NCBI GenBank assembly: GCA_934359255.1
Contig: CAKRLG010000003.1
Location: 152,652-216,651 of the forward strand
Origin: an uncultured Ruminococcus sp.
GTDB lineage: Bacteria; Bacillota; Clostridia; Lachnospirales; Lachnospiraceae
Length of the DNA: 64,000 bases
Direction of reading: 5' to 3'
Made by a program: the position numbers and the translations under genes
Notes under the pieces: generated by a model
Told to the model about the DNA's origin: nothing
The model's database searches: none
Seen by the model: the letters and a program-made list of their open reading frames with translations, nothing else
Shown here: piece after piece, positions 8,871 to 17,605 of the stretch
Numbering within the stretch: position 1 is the stretch's first letter
How the letters are laid out: each line of letters begins with the position of its first letter

Positions 8871-10262
8871 ATGCAGCTTACAACTGTAAGAGAAATATAC
8901 AAAAACCGGGAAACATTCCTGGATAAAGAGATTACTGTAGGGGGATGGGTACGAAGCGTACGTGACTCCAAAACATTTGGATTTATCGTTCTGCATGACG
9001 GAACATTTTTTGAGACTTTACAGGTGGTATACCACGATTCCATGGAGAACTTTGCAGAGATTTCCAAACTGAATGTCGGTGCGGCCATCATTGTAAAAGG
9101 AACACTGGTAGCAACACCACAGGCAAAACAGCCGTTTGAGATTCAGGCAACTGAGATCAGCGTAGAGGGAGCTTCCGCACCGGATTATCCGCTGCAGAAA
9201 AAACGTCACAGCATGGAATATCTGCGTACGGTTTCACATCTGCGTCCGAGAACCAATACGTTTCAGGCAGTATTTCGTGTACGTTCCCTGATTGCCTATG
9301 CCATTCACAAGTTCTTCCAGGAGAGAGGATTTGTCTATGTGCATACACCACTGATCACAGGAAGTGACTGCGAAGGTGCCGGAGAGATGTTCCAGGTTAC
9401 AACCATGGATCTGAACAATATTCCGAAGACGGAAGAGGGAAAAGTAGATTTTTCCAAAGACTTCTTCAATAAACCGACCAACCTGACTGTAAGTGGACAG
9501 CTGAACGGTGAGACTTATGCACAGGCGTTCCGTAACATCTATACGTTCGGACCGACTTTCCGTGCAGAAAACTCTAATACCACCCGCCATGCGGCAGAGT
9601 TCTGGATGATTGAGCCGGAGATCGCTTTTGCAGATCTGGACGATGATATGATTCTGGCAGAATCCATGCTCAAATACATTATTCGTTACGTTCTGGAAAA
9701 TGCACCGGAAGAGATGAACTTCTTCAACTCCTTCATCGACAAAGGACTGTTAGACCGTCTGAACAACGTGGTAAATTCTGAATTTGCCCGTGTGACTTAT
9801 ACAGAAGCCATCGATATCCTGACAAAGAACAACGATAAATTTGAATACAAAGTATCCTGGGGATGCGATCTGCAGACAGAGCATGAGCGTTATCTTACCG
9901 AACAGGTATACAAACGCCCGGTATTTGTCACCGACTATCCGAAAGATATCAAGGCATTCTATATGAAACTGAACGATGACGGAAAGACCGTGGCAGCGGT
10001 TGACTGTCTGGTACCTGGTATCGGTGAGATCATCGGCGGAAGCCAGAGAGAGGATGATTACGACAAGCTGGCAACCCGTATGGACGAGCTGGGTCTGAAC
10101 AAAGAAGACTACGGATTCTACATGGATCTGAGAAAATACGGAAGCACAAGACATGCCGGATTCGGTCTTGGATTCGAACGTTGCGTGATGTATCTGACAG
10201 GAATGGGTAACATCCGTGATGTCATCCCGTTCCCGAGAACAGTAAACAATTGTGATTTATAA
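8871..10262 (+). CDS. asnS: Asparaginyl-tRNA synthetase
   Basis: A 463-residue class IIb aminoacyl-tRNA synthetase charging tRNA-Asn with asparagine in the cytoplasm. An N-terminal OB-fold anticodon-binding domain ([20 protein letters not shown]) precedes the catalytic core. Class II motif 2 reads [20 protein letters not shown], then MIEPE. Motif 3 is [16 protein letters not shown], ending with [10 protein letters not shown]. These and the length are typical of AsnRS rather than AspRS or LysRS. The start at 8871 is chosen because AGGGAGGA precedes it, and the AsnRS N-terminus normally begins close to the OB-fold; the longer frame from 8808 lacks a site. Confidence 0.97.
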   Translation: MQLTTVREIYKNRETFLDKEITVGGWVRSVRDSKTFGFIVLHDGTFFETLQVVYHDSMENFAEISKLNVGAAIIVKGTLVATPQAKQPFEIQATEISVEGASAPDYPLQKKRHSMEYLRTVSHLRPRTNTFQAVFRVRSLIAYAIHKFFQERGFVYVHTPLITGSDCEGAGEMFQVTTMDLNNIPKTEEGKVDFSKDFFNKPTNLTVSGQLNGETYAQAFRNIYTFGPTFRAENSNTTRHAAEFWMIEPEIAFADLDDDMILAESMLKYIIRYVLENAPEEMNFFNSFIDKGLLDRLNNVVNSEFARVTYTEAIDILTKNNDKFEYKVSWGCDLQTEHERYLTEQVYKRPVFVTDYPKDIKAFYMKLNDDGKTVAAVDCLVPGIGEIIGGSQREDDYDKLATRMDELGLNKEDYGFYMDLRKYGSTRHAGFGLGFERCVMYLTGMGNIRDVIPFPRTVNNCDL

Positions 10263-10288
10263 ATGATTATACAGTAACAGGAGAGGCT

Positions 10289-12223
10289 ATGCGATTTATT
10301 CATATGGCTGATGTACATTTGGGGGCGGTTCCGGATTCGGGCTGCCCCTGGAGTGCATTCAGGGAAAATGAAATCTGGGAAACCTTTGTACGGGTGATCG
10401 ACCAGATCAGAGAAGAGAAAATAGAGTTGTTGTTGATTGCAGGAGATCTGTTTCACAGACAGCCATTGCCTTCTCAGACAGAGAGAGTCAGTCAGCTGTT
10501 TGCATCCATACCGGATACCGAGGTGGTATGGATGGCAGGAAGCCACGATTATCTGCGGGAAGATTCAGCGTATCGTAAGGTGAAATGGACGAAGAATGTT
10601 CATGGATTTCTGAGTGAGAAGCCGGAAGTGATCAGTCTGGAAAAGCTGCATACGAAAGTGTATGGATGCAGTTATGAGCATCCGGAGGTTACGGAAGCGA
10701 TATACAGCAGCATCCGGCCTGATGATCAGCCGGGGATTCATATCCTGCTGGCATATGGTGGAGATGAAACGCATATTCCGATGAAAAAAGAGGATGGAGC
10801 CGGTTTTGACTATGTGGCACTGGGGTATCGCCATATGCCGGGAGTACTGGTGGAAAATCAGATGGCATATGCCGGTTCTCCGGAACCCCTCTGTCTGGAA
10901 GAGGCAGGAACCCACGGGGTTGTCTACGGAGAAATCACAGAGGACGAAGAGGGAGAATATCATACGCAGATCACACTGGTTCCCTGTGCGTGCCGCTCAT
11001 ATATTCCTCTTTCGCTGCGGATTCATTCGGGTACCACACAGGCGGCGCTGGAGCAGAAAGTACAGGACGCGATCGCACAGAAAGGAAGCGAAGATATTTA
11101 CTGGCTCAGGATCCAGGGATATCGGAATCCGGAACTGGATTTTGAGCTGGAGGCACTGCGGGCATATGGAAATATTGTAAGAATAACGGATGAAACCCGC
11201 CCGTGCTATGATCTGAACCGATTGAAACGGGAAAAACTGGGAACGAAAACCGGTGCATATATCCACTGGTTCGAGAAAAAACAGGGAAAAGTCGAACAGA
11301 AAGCACTGGATTATGGCTTGCAGGTACTGCTGGCCGAAGCCAAGGATGAGAGAGAGGTTCTTTCGGAAAAGATAACGGTCTGGCAGGAAAAGAAACAGGA
11401 ACTGCAAAAGGAGAGAGAAAGTCGGAGTGCGGTGATAGAACAAAGGATCCACCGTATCATGCGGGAACGCTCCGGTCTGGAACAGCAGCTGCTGGTCAAT
11501 GGTTCCGAGATCCGCCGTCTGGAACTGAACCGGAATGCAACAGAAAAGCACCTGGAACAGGAACGAAGGGAAGAAGGAAAACGACAGGCAGAAGAAAGCA
11601 GACAGCCAAAAAGTGAGCAGCCTTTGAATCCGGAAAAATCTGTAGCAGAGCAACCTGTGCAGACGCGAAAAACAGTCCAACGAAAAGAAACAAAGCTATT
11701 GGATATTTCTAAAATTTCCAAAATTTCCGAAATATTTACATGGACAGGAATTGCACTTGCCATATTGGTCCTGATCGATCCGTTTTCCTGGAATCGGGTT
11801 GTGTGTACGGTGTTTGGACTTGTGATTCTGACAGGTACTCTGATGGGAAGGATGTATCTGGTAAACTGGCTTCGCACCAGGGAGAGTATAGTCGTGCAAC
11901 GGACAGCTGCGCTGGATGAGCCGGAGCAGAGGGAAGACACGGGGCAGGAAGGGTTAGAGAAGGACTGGGAAGAACGATTAAAAGAAAGAAAGAAGGAACT
12001 GCGTCAGATCAGTCATCAGATCCTGCACTTGCAGGAGCGGGGAGCTCATCTTGCTGTAGAGGTGGAAGAAAAGAAAATACAGATAGAAAATCTGCAGGAA
12101 GAGATCCGGGAGCTGTCTTGTCCGACCCAGGAGGAAGAATCCTGTGATATGGAGATTTCCGGTCTGAAGCTGGCACTTACGGTGCTGACAGAGGAAGAGA
12201 GTATACGACATGTCGGAGATTAG
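10289..12223 (+). CDS. SbcD/Mre11-like phosphoesterase fused to coiled-coil and membrane segments
   Basis: A 644-residue protein. The first ~330 residues match the SbcD/Mre11/YhaO calcineurin-like nuclease fold: MADVHLG (Asp8, His10) and AGDLFHR (Asp53) are intact. Later metal motifs deviate: GNHD reads GSHD (residues 84-87), the usual His motif reads LAYGGDE, and GHxH reads GYRH. Nuclease activity is therefore doubtful. The second half is coiled coil (~350-470), a hydrophobic stretch that could form two membrane helices (~480-530), then more coiled coil to the end. That resembles the membrane-spanning coiled coil of YhaN-type SbcC relatives but without the ATPase lobes. It follows asnS by 26 bases and precedes nfo by 26 bases, which points to a DNA-repair setting. 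AGGAG precedes the ATG. Confidence 0.75.
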   Translation: MRFIHMADVHLGAVPDSGCPWSAFRENEIWETFVRVIDQIREEKIELLLIAGDLFHRQPLPSQTERVSQLFASIPDTEVVWMAGSHDYLREDSAYRKVKWTKNVHGFLSEKPEVISLEKLHTKVYGCSYEHPEVTEAIYSSIRPDDQPGIHILLAYGGDETHIPMKKEDGAGFDYVALGYRHMPGVLVENQMAYAGSPEPLCLEEAGTHGVVYGEITEDEEGEYHTQITLVPCACRSYIPLSLRIHSGTTQAALEQKVQDAIAQKGSEDIYWLRIQGYRNPELDFELEALRAYGNIVRITDETRPCYDLNRLKREKLGTKTGAYIHWFEKKQGKVEQKALDYGLQVLLAEAKDEREVLSEKITVWQEKKQELQKERESRSAVIEQRIHRIMRERSGLEQQLLVNGSEIRRLELNRNATEKHLEQERREEGKRQAEESRQPKSEQPLNPEKSVAEQPVQTRKTVQRKETKLLDISKISKISEIFTWTGIALAILVLIDPFSWNRVVCTVFGLVILTGTLMGRMYLVNWLRTRESIVVQRTAALDEPEQREDTGQEGLEKDWEERLKERKKELRQISHQILHLQERGAHLAVEVEEKKIQIENLQEEIRELSCPTQEEESCDMEISGLKLALTVLTEEESIRHVGD

Positions 12224-12249
12224 AGAGAACGGAAGGAAAAGGAGAGAAA

Positions 12250-13080
12250 ATGCTTAGAATAGGTTGTCATTTGTCCTCATCGAAGGGGTTTTTCCATATG
12301 GGAAAAGAGGCAGTGAAAATTGGAGCGAATAGCTTTCAGTTTTTCACCCGAAACCCAAGAGGAAGCAGAGCGAAAGAAATAGATCCGGAGGATGTGAGAA
12401 AGTTTCTGGAATATGCGCAGGAGCATGATATCTGTCAGATCCTGGCCCATGCGCCATATACACTGAATCCATGTTCTAAAGATGCAAAAACCAGGGAATT
12501 TGCCTGGATGACGATGGAGGATGATCTGAAACGGATGGAGTATGTTCCGGGGAACTGTTATAATTTTCATCCGGGAAGTCACGTGGGACAGGGCGCCCGG
12601 GAAGGAATCCGGATGATCAGTGAGATGCTGAATCAGATTCTGAAGGAGGAGCAGCACACGACGGTGCTTTTGGAGACAATGGCAGGAAAGGGAACAGAGG
12701 TTGGTCGCAGCTTTGAGGAACTGGCGCAGATTTTGGACCGGGTGGAGTTGAAGAGCCATATGGGTGTCTGCCTGGATACCTGTCATGTGTATGACGCAGG
12801 GTATGATCTGGTGGGACAGCTGGATCAGATGCTGGAGGAGTTTGACAGGGTGATCGGGCTTGAGAGGCTGAAGGCGATTCATATGAATGACAGTAAGAAT
12901 CCGTTTGCGAGTCATAAGGACCGGCATGAGAAGATCGGGGAGGGGTCGATTGGGCTGGAAGCGTTTGAGAGGATGGTGAATCATCCGAGGTTGAAAGGGA
13001 TTCCGATTTATCTGGAGACGCCGAATGAACTGGAGGGGTATGCGCGGGAGATCCGGGTGCTGAGAGAGATGGAGAGGTAG
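12250..13080 (+). CDS. nfo: Endonuclease IV (AP endonuclease)
   Basis: A 276-residue TIM-barrel apurinic/apyrimidinic endonuclease of the Nfo/EndoIV family, which cuts the backbone 5' of abasic sites in base excision repair using three zinc ions. The three family signatures are visible: FHPGSHVG near residue 103, [13 protein letters not shown] near residue 178, and [22 protein letters not shown] near residue 215. The N-terminal [10 protein letters not shown] is also typical. The length is standard. The start is preceded by AAAGGAGAG. It lies directly downstream of the SbcD-like gene. Codon choice and GC rise toward the 3' end, just before the 132-base repeat. Confidence 0.96.
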   Translation: MLRIGCHLSSSKGFFHMGKEAVKIGANSFQFFTRNPRGSRAKEIDPEDVRKFLEYAQEHDICQILAHAPYTLNPCSKDAKTREFAWMTMEDDLKRMEYVPGNCYNFHPGSHVGQGAREGIRMISEMLNQILKEEQHTTVLLETMAGKGTEVGRSFEELAQILDRVELKSHMGVCLDTCHVYDAGYDLVGQLDQMLEEFDRVIGLERLKAIHMNDSKNPFASHKDRHEKIGEGSIGLEAFERMVNHPRLKGIPIYLETPNELEGYAREIRVLREMER

Positions 13081-13085
13081 AGGTG

Positions 13086-13294
13086 GTTGACGACGCGGAC
13101 GAAACGTACTTCGGCTTTCTGCTCTGGCAACGTGGGCAGGGCAACTTTGAGCTAATCACCAACTCCGACTATGTTCACGAGGGTCGGCTGACCCTCGCGA
13201 AAGTCTGCGTAGGTGCTGGATCTCAAAGCTTGCCCTAACCGCCCACAAAGTGTTGCCTGAGCAGAAATCCGAAGTACGTTTCTGGGTGGTCAAC
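13086..13294. repeat. Copy 1 of a palindrome-embedded 132-base repeat
   Basis: The core at 13126-13257 (GGCAAC to GTTGCC) matches the second copy at 17275-17406 with only about four substitutions. Inside the core, paired arms GTGGGC/GCCCAC, AGGGCAA/TTGCCCT, CTTTGAG/CTCAAAG and GAGGGTC/GACCCTC fold it into one large hairpin. The outer arms continue the stem: GAAACGTACTTCGG starting at 13101 pairs with CCGAAGTACGTTTC ending at 13282 with two mismatches further in, and GTTGAC (13086) pairs with GTCAAC (13289). The outer arms share no sequence with those of copy 2. It lies between the convergent nfo and prs genes. It could be a MITE-like or structured-RNA element. Confidence 0.85.
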
Positions 13295-13338
13295 TGGGGG
13301 AGGATTGAGTGGCTGTGCGGGAGGTTTTTGAAAAAAAG

Positions 13339-13387
13339 GGCACGGGAAGGATTACGGTTGTGGGAAGTGATCCTTCCCGTGCCTTTT
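13339..13387. terminator. Strong bidirectional terminator
   Basis: GGCACGGGAAGGAT (13339-13352) pairs perfectly with ATCCTTCCCGTGCC (13370-13383). TTTT follows on the plus strand and seven A residues precede it, so it can act in both directions between nfo and prs. Confidence 0.85.
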
Positions 13388-13411
13388 CAGGTGGGGTATG
13401 AAAAGAAAAAA

Positions 13412-13471
13412 AGAGACATATTAACGAAAGAATCTTTGAAGTGAGAATTTCGTCGGTATGTCTCTTTTGTG
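13412..13471. terminator. Second bidirectional hairpin terminator
   Basis: AGAGACATA (13412-13420) pairs with TATGTCTCT (13457-13465), followed by TTTTGT and preceded by an A-run. An inner ACGAAA/TTTCGT pairing strengthens the stem. Confidence 0.7.
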
Positions 13472-13482
13472 TTAGATATTTC

Positions 13483-13525
13483 ATAAATCAGGTAATGCCA
13501 GTGTGCCTGGCATTACCTGATTTAT
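13483..13525. terminator. Perfect 19-bp palindrome at the prs 3' end
   Basis: The 19-base arms 13483-13501 and 13507-13525 are exact inverted copies around the loop TGTGC. The right arm reaches the prs stop codon. On the minus strand it probably serves as the prs terminator or 3'-end stabilising hairpin. It is the third hairpin in a row in this short convergent gap. Confidence 0.65.
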
Positions 13526-14700
13526 CAGATCGTCTCGTTGTTTCTGTATTTGGTCAGGACTTTCTGGATGCGTTCTACCGGGTTCAGGAGTTTGCTGATG
13601 GAATCGTCGTGATTCAGGGTGTCGATGATCAGGGCGATGTATTTGCTCATATCGCAGTTGATATAGTATGGCTTGCTCAGCAGTTCCGGGGTCTGGTAGA
13701 TCAGGTTGGTGGTCAGGATGCGGTCGAAGGTTCCTTTTTCGTAGGCTTCGTCGAATTTTGACAGACCGTTGGTGAACAGACCGAAAGTGGAGCACATGAA
13801 GATCTTGTTGGCTCCCCGGTCTTTCAGGAGCTGGGCTACCTCAAGCATGCTGTCGCCGGAGGAGATCATGTCGTCTACGATGATCATGTCTTTGCCGCGA
13901 ACGTCAGCACCCAAGAATTCGTGGGCGACGATCGGGTTTCTTCCGTCTACGATGGTGGAGTAGTCACGGCGTTTGTAGAACATACCCATGTCTACGCCCA
14001 GGTTGTTTGCCAGGTAAATCGCACGGCTCATACCGCCTTCGTCCGGGCTGATGACCATCAGGTGTTCTTTGTCCAGTTTCAGGTCTTTTTCTTTCTTTAA
14101 CAGGTTTTTGATGAACTGGTATGCGGACTGTACGGTTTCAAATCCATGCAGAGGGATGGCATTCTGAATTCTTGGATCATGCGCATCGAAAGTGATGATG
14201 TTTTCCACACCCATCTCGATCAGTTCCTGCAGTGCCAGTGCACAGTCGAGGGATTCTCTGCCGGTACGTCTGTGCTGACGGCTTTCATAAAGGAACGGCA
14301 TGATAACATTGATTCGTCTTGCTTTTCCGGCGATTGCCGCAATGATTCGTTTCAGGTTCTGATAATGGTCATCCGGGGACATATGATTCGTCTGTCCTGC
14401 CAGAGAATATGTCAGACTGTAGTTGCAGACATCCACCAGAATATAGATATCATCACCACGTACGGATTCCTTCAGGATACCTTTTGCTTCTCCGGAACCG
14501 AAACGGGGAAGATCAGATCCGATGAGGTAAGTATCTCTGTCATAGCCCTCATATAAAACACCTTCATTGTGGCGTTTTTTTCTCCAGCTGACCAGGTAGT
14601 TATCTACCTTTGTACCGAGTTCGGCGCAGCTATAAGGAGAAATGATCCCCAGTCGTCCTACAGGAAGCTGTTGTGAATCGTGATTTTTGTTGTGTGACAT
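13525..14700 (-). CDS. prs: Ribose-phosphate pyrophosphokinase (PRPP synthetase)
   Basis: A 391-residue PRPP synthetase making 5-phosphoribosyl diphosphate from ribose-5-phosphate and ATP, for nucleotide, His and Trp synthesis. The PRPP-binding loop reads DMIIVDDMISSGDSM, and the catalytic region includes MPFLYESRQHRRTGRESLDCALA and TFDAHDPRIQNAIP. The protein is about 75 residues longer than the usual ~315-residue form, with an N-terminal extension and inserts; this longer variant is common in clostridia. The ATG follows TTAGGAGGG. It is the last gene of a dnaD-dnaI-prs operon on the minus strand, with three bases between dnaI stop and its own start. Confidence 0.93.
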   Translation of the reverse strand: MSHNKNHDSQQLPVGRLGIISPYSCAELGTKVDNYLVSWRKKRHNEGVLYEGYDRDTYLIGSDLPRFGSGEAKGILKESVRGDDIYILVDVCNYSLTYSLAGQTNHMSPDDHYQNLKRIIAAIAGKARRINVIMPFLYESRQHRRTGRESLDCALALQELIEMGVENIITFDAHDPRIQNAIPLHGFETVQSAYQFIKNLLKKEKDLKLDKEHLMVISPDEGGMSRAIYLANNLGVDMGMFYKRRDYSTIVDGRNPIVAHEFLGADVRGKDMIIVDDMISSGDSMLEVAQLLKDRGANKIFMCSTFGLFTNGLSKFDEAYEKGTFDRILTTNLIYQTPELLSKPYYINCDMSKYIALIIDTLNHDDSISKLLNPVERIQKVLTKYRNNETI

Positions 14701-14702
14701 TG

Positions 14703-15692
14703 TTAGTTCCCTCCTAATATTTTTTTCTGGATTCTTATATCTTTACCGATGAGTTTGATCATCGTGTAGTTACTGGAAACTCTGGAAAATACCCGTTCGG
14801 AGTAGGTATCCATAAAACTGCCCAGTGTCAGATTGGTGGAAATCACCGTGGATTTCTTTCTGAGGATCCGTTCGTTGATACATAAAAAGAACTGGGAAGC
14901 AACGAAGCTGTTGGTAAGCTCTGTTCCAAGATCATCGATGATCAGCAGATCACAGTTGAGAATATAGTCATTTTCTCCTTCTGTGGTATCGGAATTTGAG
15001 AAGGTATTTCTTGCAAACGCATCGAACAGATCGAAAGCGGAATAATAGATCACGCTGTGCATCGAATCCAAAAGTTCTTTTGCGATGCAGTACGTAAGGA
15101 AAGTTTTTCCAACACCGGTATCGCCGTAAATAAAAAGATTTTCAAAAGAATGATCAAAATTCTGAACGAAATCCTTTGAGCGCTGCAACGCGGTTGCGGC
15201 ACTCTGACGGGCGGTCTGTCCTGTGGCTTCATTTATCATATCTTCCGGATAATAATCCAGAGAAAATGCGTCGAAGCTGGCTGCTTTTAATAATTCCCGG
15301 ATATTGGACTGGGTATACAGCTGTTCACTGATCGCACGCCTGAAGCAGATACACTTTTGATTGTCCACATAGCCGGTGTCCTGACACAGGGGACAGGTAT
15401 AATGCATCTTCAGATAATCCTCCGGATAACCATTGGCTTTTAACAGATCGGTTCGTTCTCTGGATAAAGCCTGAATCCGTTCGTTCAGGTCAAAATCAGT
15501 GGCGTTTTTATCACCGAGTAAGATTCGTGCCTTTTTCACACTGATCGCTGCAATCTCCTGATCGATCAGTGCCAGCCGGGGTATCCTGGCCTGTGCTTCG
15601 GCGATACGGGCATCTTGTTCATGCTTATTGCGAAACTGCAATCTCTGATAATAGCGCATCAGTGCATCGTACTGACTGTTTTGTAGTGCCAC
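14703..15692 (-). CDS. DnaI/DnaC-like helicase-loader ATPase
   Basis: A 329-residue AAA+ ATPase of the DnaC/DnaI/IstB group that loads the replicative helicase. The Walker A motif is YGDTGVGKTFLTYCIAKEL near residue 195 and Walker B reads LLIIDDLGTELTN. The N-terminal half contains a zinc-binding-type cluster, CPLCQDTGYVDNQKCICFR, typical of clostridial DnaI-like proteins and helicase contact. A sensor/arginine-finger region follows (TVISTNLTLG). The start codon is GTG at 15692, preceded by GGAGAA. It lies 15 bases after the DnaD-domain gene, the same pairing as dnaB-dnaI in Bacillus, which supports a primosome role. Confidence 0.9.
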   Translation of the reverse strand: MALQNSQYDALMRYYQRLQFRNKHEQDARIAEAQARIPRLALIDQEIAAISVKKARILLGDKNATDFDLNERIQALSRERTDLLKANGYPEDYLKMHYTCPLCQDTGYVDNQKCICFRRAISEQLYTQSNIRELLKAASFDAFSLDYYPEDMINEATGQTARQSAATALQRSKDFVQNFDHSFENLFIYGDTGVGKTFLTYCIAKELLDSMHSVIYYSAFDLFDAFARNTFSNSDTTEGENDYILNCDLLIIDDLGTELTNSFVASQFFLCINERILRKKSTVISTNLTLGSFMDTYSERVFSRVSSNYTMIKLIGKDIRIQKKILGGN

Positions 15693-15707
15693 GGTAATTC
15701 TCCTTTA

Positions 15708-16856
15708 TTATTTTAAAAGCTGATTTTCAAGTTGATTGTAATCATAATTTCGCTGTTGGAAATTATTGAATCTGTTACCGGAACCCGATGGACGGATTCC
15801 CTTTTGTTCCTGCCGCTGTTTCTGTTCCTGCCGGTCGCTTTGCAGCTGTCTGTGCAAAGTATCCAGAGCCTGAATATCGGTCAGGTGCCGGACACCTTTA
15901 TCCTTCCAGCCGGAAAGAATTCTGTCCGCATAGCGGAAATTCGCTTTCCCAGTGGATGCTACTGTACGGGAACAGGCTTCTGTGAGGATGTCCATAGTAA
16001 ATCCGTAATCTTTCATCCAGTGGTCGATCATCTGGATCTCTGACTGGATCGGATTACGGTTGCTGATTCCGAAGGCTTTTAAAATTGAAAAATAGTTTCT
16101 GTGATAGGTCGTAGTCTCCTGTTTGGCGCGGGTAACTGTGTCGATACCTGCCTCGTGCCAGCTGAAGGCTACTTTCTTTATATAATGAATGTCTTTACTT
16201 CCCTTGGATACACAGTATTCGATCAGATAGTCAAACAGATCCACAGAAAAATGAAGTTCCTCATAAATATAAAGAAGTTCATCAGTAACTGTTCTTGACA
16301 GTGTAGTGCCCAGGTAACTTTCGGCCAGAAAGAGAATCTGGCGAACGTCCTCCTGTTCACGGAGCTCTTTCAGACGGTCAGCACTCATTGCTTTTTTATT
16401 CCCTGCTGTCTGAGAGGGCTGAGTGCCTGTTTTGGGAGCCTTTCTGCCGGGTGTGACAGACGCTCCGGCTGTCGATGGTGAGTCGGATTTGACGGTATTT
16501 GTCGATGTGGCAGGCGAAATCTGAGTGATTGCCTGTTCTGCCAGCGTGTTTTGAACCGTATCCGGCACCATGGGCTGTAGAAAATCAATGGAAGTCTGGG
16601 TGTCGGTACCTGCCAGTACGACCAGTTTTTGATTCTCCCAGTAACGAAGGGTGCGAAGCACATCTGATTCCGTGCAGTCAAAAACATCCGCTACAGCAGC
16701 CAGGTCCAGTGCGGTGTCGCCGCTTTGCAGACTGCGGAGCAGATAAAGGTAAATTTTTACGAATTCCCCGTTGGCGCGGGGCATATAATAATCTATGAAA
16801 ATATTGGAAATAATGGTGACTCCGCTGGAGCTCCCATTATGTAAAGATAACTGCAT
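15708..16856 (-). CDS. DnaD-domain primosome protein
   Basis: A 382-residue replication initiation protein with an N-terminal winged-helix-like region (LDLAAVADVFDCTESDVLRTLRYW near residue 60), a low-complexity Ser/Thr/Pro linker (~115-165), and two DnaB/DnaD-type helical domains: VRQILFLAESYLGTTLSR onward, and FSILKAFGISNRNPIQSE followed by DHWMKDYGFTMDILTEA. The C-terminus is Gln/Arg-rich. This two-domain organisation is that of clostridial DnaD/DnaB homologues that recruit DnaI and the helicase to DnaA-opened DNA. It is the first gene of the minus-strand operon with dnaI and prs. The region upstream of its start holds several DnaA boxes. Confidence 0.85.
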   Translation of the reverse strand: MQLSLHNGSSSGVTIISNIFIDYYMPRANGEFVKIYLYLLRSLQSGDTALDLAAVADVFDCTESDVLRTLRYWENQKLVVLAGTDTQTSIDFLQPMVPDTVQNTLAEQAITQISPATSTNTVKSDSPSTAGASVTPGRKAPKTGTQPSQTAGNKKAMSADRLKELREQEDVRQILFLAESYLGTTLSRTVTDELLYIYEELHFSVDLFDYLIEYCVSKGSKDIHYIKKVAFSWHEAGIDTVTRAKQETTTYHRNYFSILKAFGISNRNPIQSEIQMIDHWMKDYGFTMDILTEACSRTVASTGKANFRYADRILSGWKDKGVRHLTDIQALDTLHRQLQSDRQEQKQRQEQKGIRPSGSGNRFNNFQQRNYDYNQLENQLLK

Positions 16857-17021
16857 AGTTCTCCTGTAATAGAAAAGTGATGGTATATGTCCTGGTTACG
16901 TGCTTATTATAGCATGATTCTTTAAGAAATCAAACATGGTTTTTTATGGGAAACAGGTGGAAAATACGGTGCGATGGGGGATTGGTTGGTGTGTAAGTAA
17001 GGTGGATAAGCATGTGGACAA

Positions 17022-17207
17022 TGTGGATAAGTGGTGGAGAATTTTGAGGTGTGGGGATTATTTGCAACCGGAAAATGGAGGAATTGTTTGAAAAACAGTG
17101 AAAATTTGGAGGGAAGAGTGTGAGATTATGTAAACAGAGTTATGCACAGGGGAATCCACAGAGGTGGGGATTGAGGGTGGGGATAAATGTGTGGATAATG
17201 TGGATAA
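17022..17207. promoter_or_regulatory. DnaA-box cluster upstream of the primosome operon
   Basis: Perfect copies of TGTGGATAA (the complement of TTATCCACA) lie at 17022-17030, 17190-17198 and 17199-17207; the last two are directly adjacent. Near-matches include TTATGCACA at 17140-17148 and GGTGGATAA near 17001. The surrounding sequence is purine-rich on the plus strand and contains no gene. It starts about 165 bases upstream of the DnaD-domain gene, so DnaA control of that operon is the simplest reading. The stretch 16857-17242 otherwise shows nothing else I can name. Confidence 0.7.
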
Positions 17208-17242
17208 GTTGAGAAAAAAATGGTGGGGGGTGAAAAGGGGAC

Positions 17243-17438
17243 GAACCCGGAAGAGGTCTGCAACACCACGGGGCGGCAACGTGGGCAGGGCAACTTTGAG
17301 CTAATCACCAACTCCGACTATGTTCACGAGGGTCAGCGGACCCTCGCGAAAGTCTACGTAGGTGCTGGATCTCAAAGCTTGCCCTAAGCGCCCACAAAGT
17401 GTTGCCGCCCCGTGGTGTTGCAGACCTCTTCCGGGTTC
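17243..17438. repeat. Copy 2 of the palindrome-embedded 132-base repeat
   Basis: The core 17275-17406 is nearly identical to copy 1. The left arm 17243-17280 and the right arm 17401-17438 are a perfect 38-base inverted repeat that ends in GAACCCGG/CCGGGTTC; its outer part is unrelated to the arms of copy 1. The whole 196-base unit folds as one long hairpin with an internal branched core. It lies in the gap between the murC 3' end and the DnaD operon, close to the DnaA boxes. Confidence 0.88.
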
Positions 17439-17540
17439 TGGTTTTCGCGTGGGGAGGGGGTGAAGCAGATTGTGGATGGAAGAAGGAAGTCTAAGAAAAA
17501 GTACAGGGTACGGAGCAGGAGAGTTTTTACATATAAAAAT

Positions 17541-17574
17541 GGCAACCGGACATGTTGGGTTCGGTTGCCATTTT
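17541..17574. terminator. Bidirectional terminator of murC
   Basis: GGCAACCG (17541-17548) pairs with CGGTTGCC (17562-17569), followed by ATTTTT on plus and by ATTTTTATA on the minus strand. It lies just beyond the murC stop and should end the murC transcript. The 439-540 part of this gap contains nothing recognisable. Confidence 0.75.
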
Positions 17575-17605
17575 TGGATGGGGTAAAAGATGGTTCTCTT
17601 GGTGT

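Noticed and set aside
16900..17240. Chromosome origin because of DnaA boxes
   Set aside because: No dnaA-dnaN or rpmH genes lie near it and no AT-rich unwinding element is next to the boxes; a regulatory role is simpler.
13086..17438. Retron or group II intron as an explanation for the palindromic repeats
   Set aside because: No reverse transcriptase gene lies in the window and the units are only about 200 bases with no intron domain V-like motif recognised.
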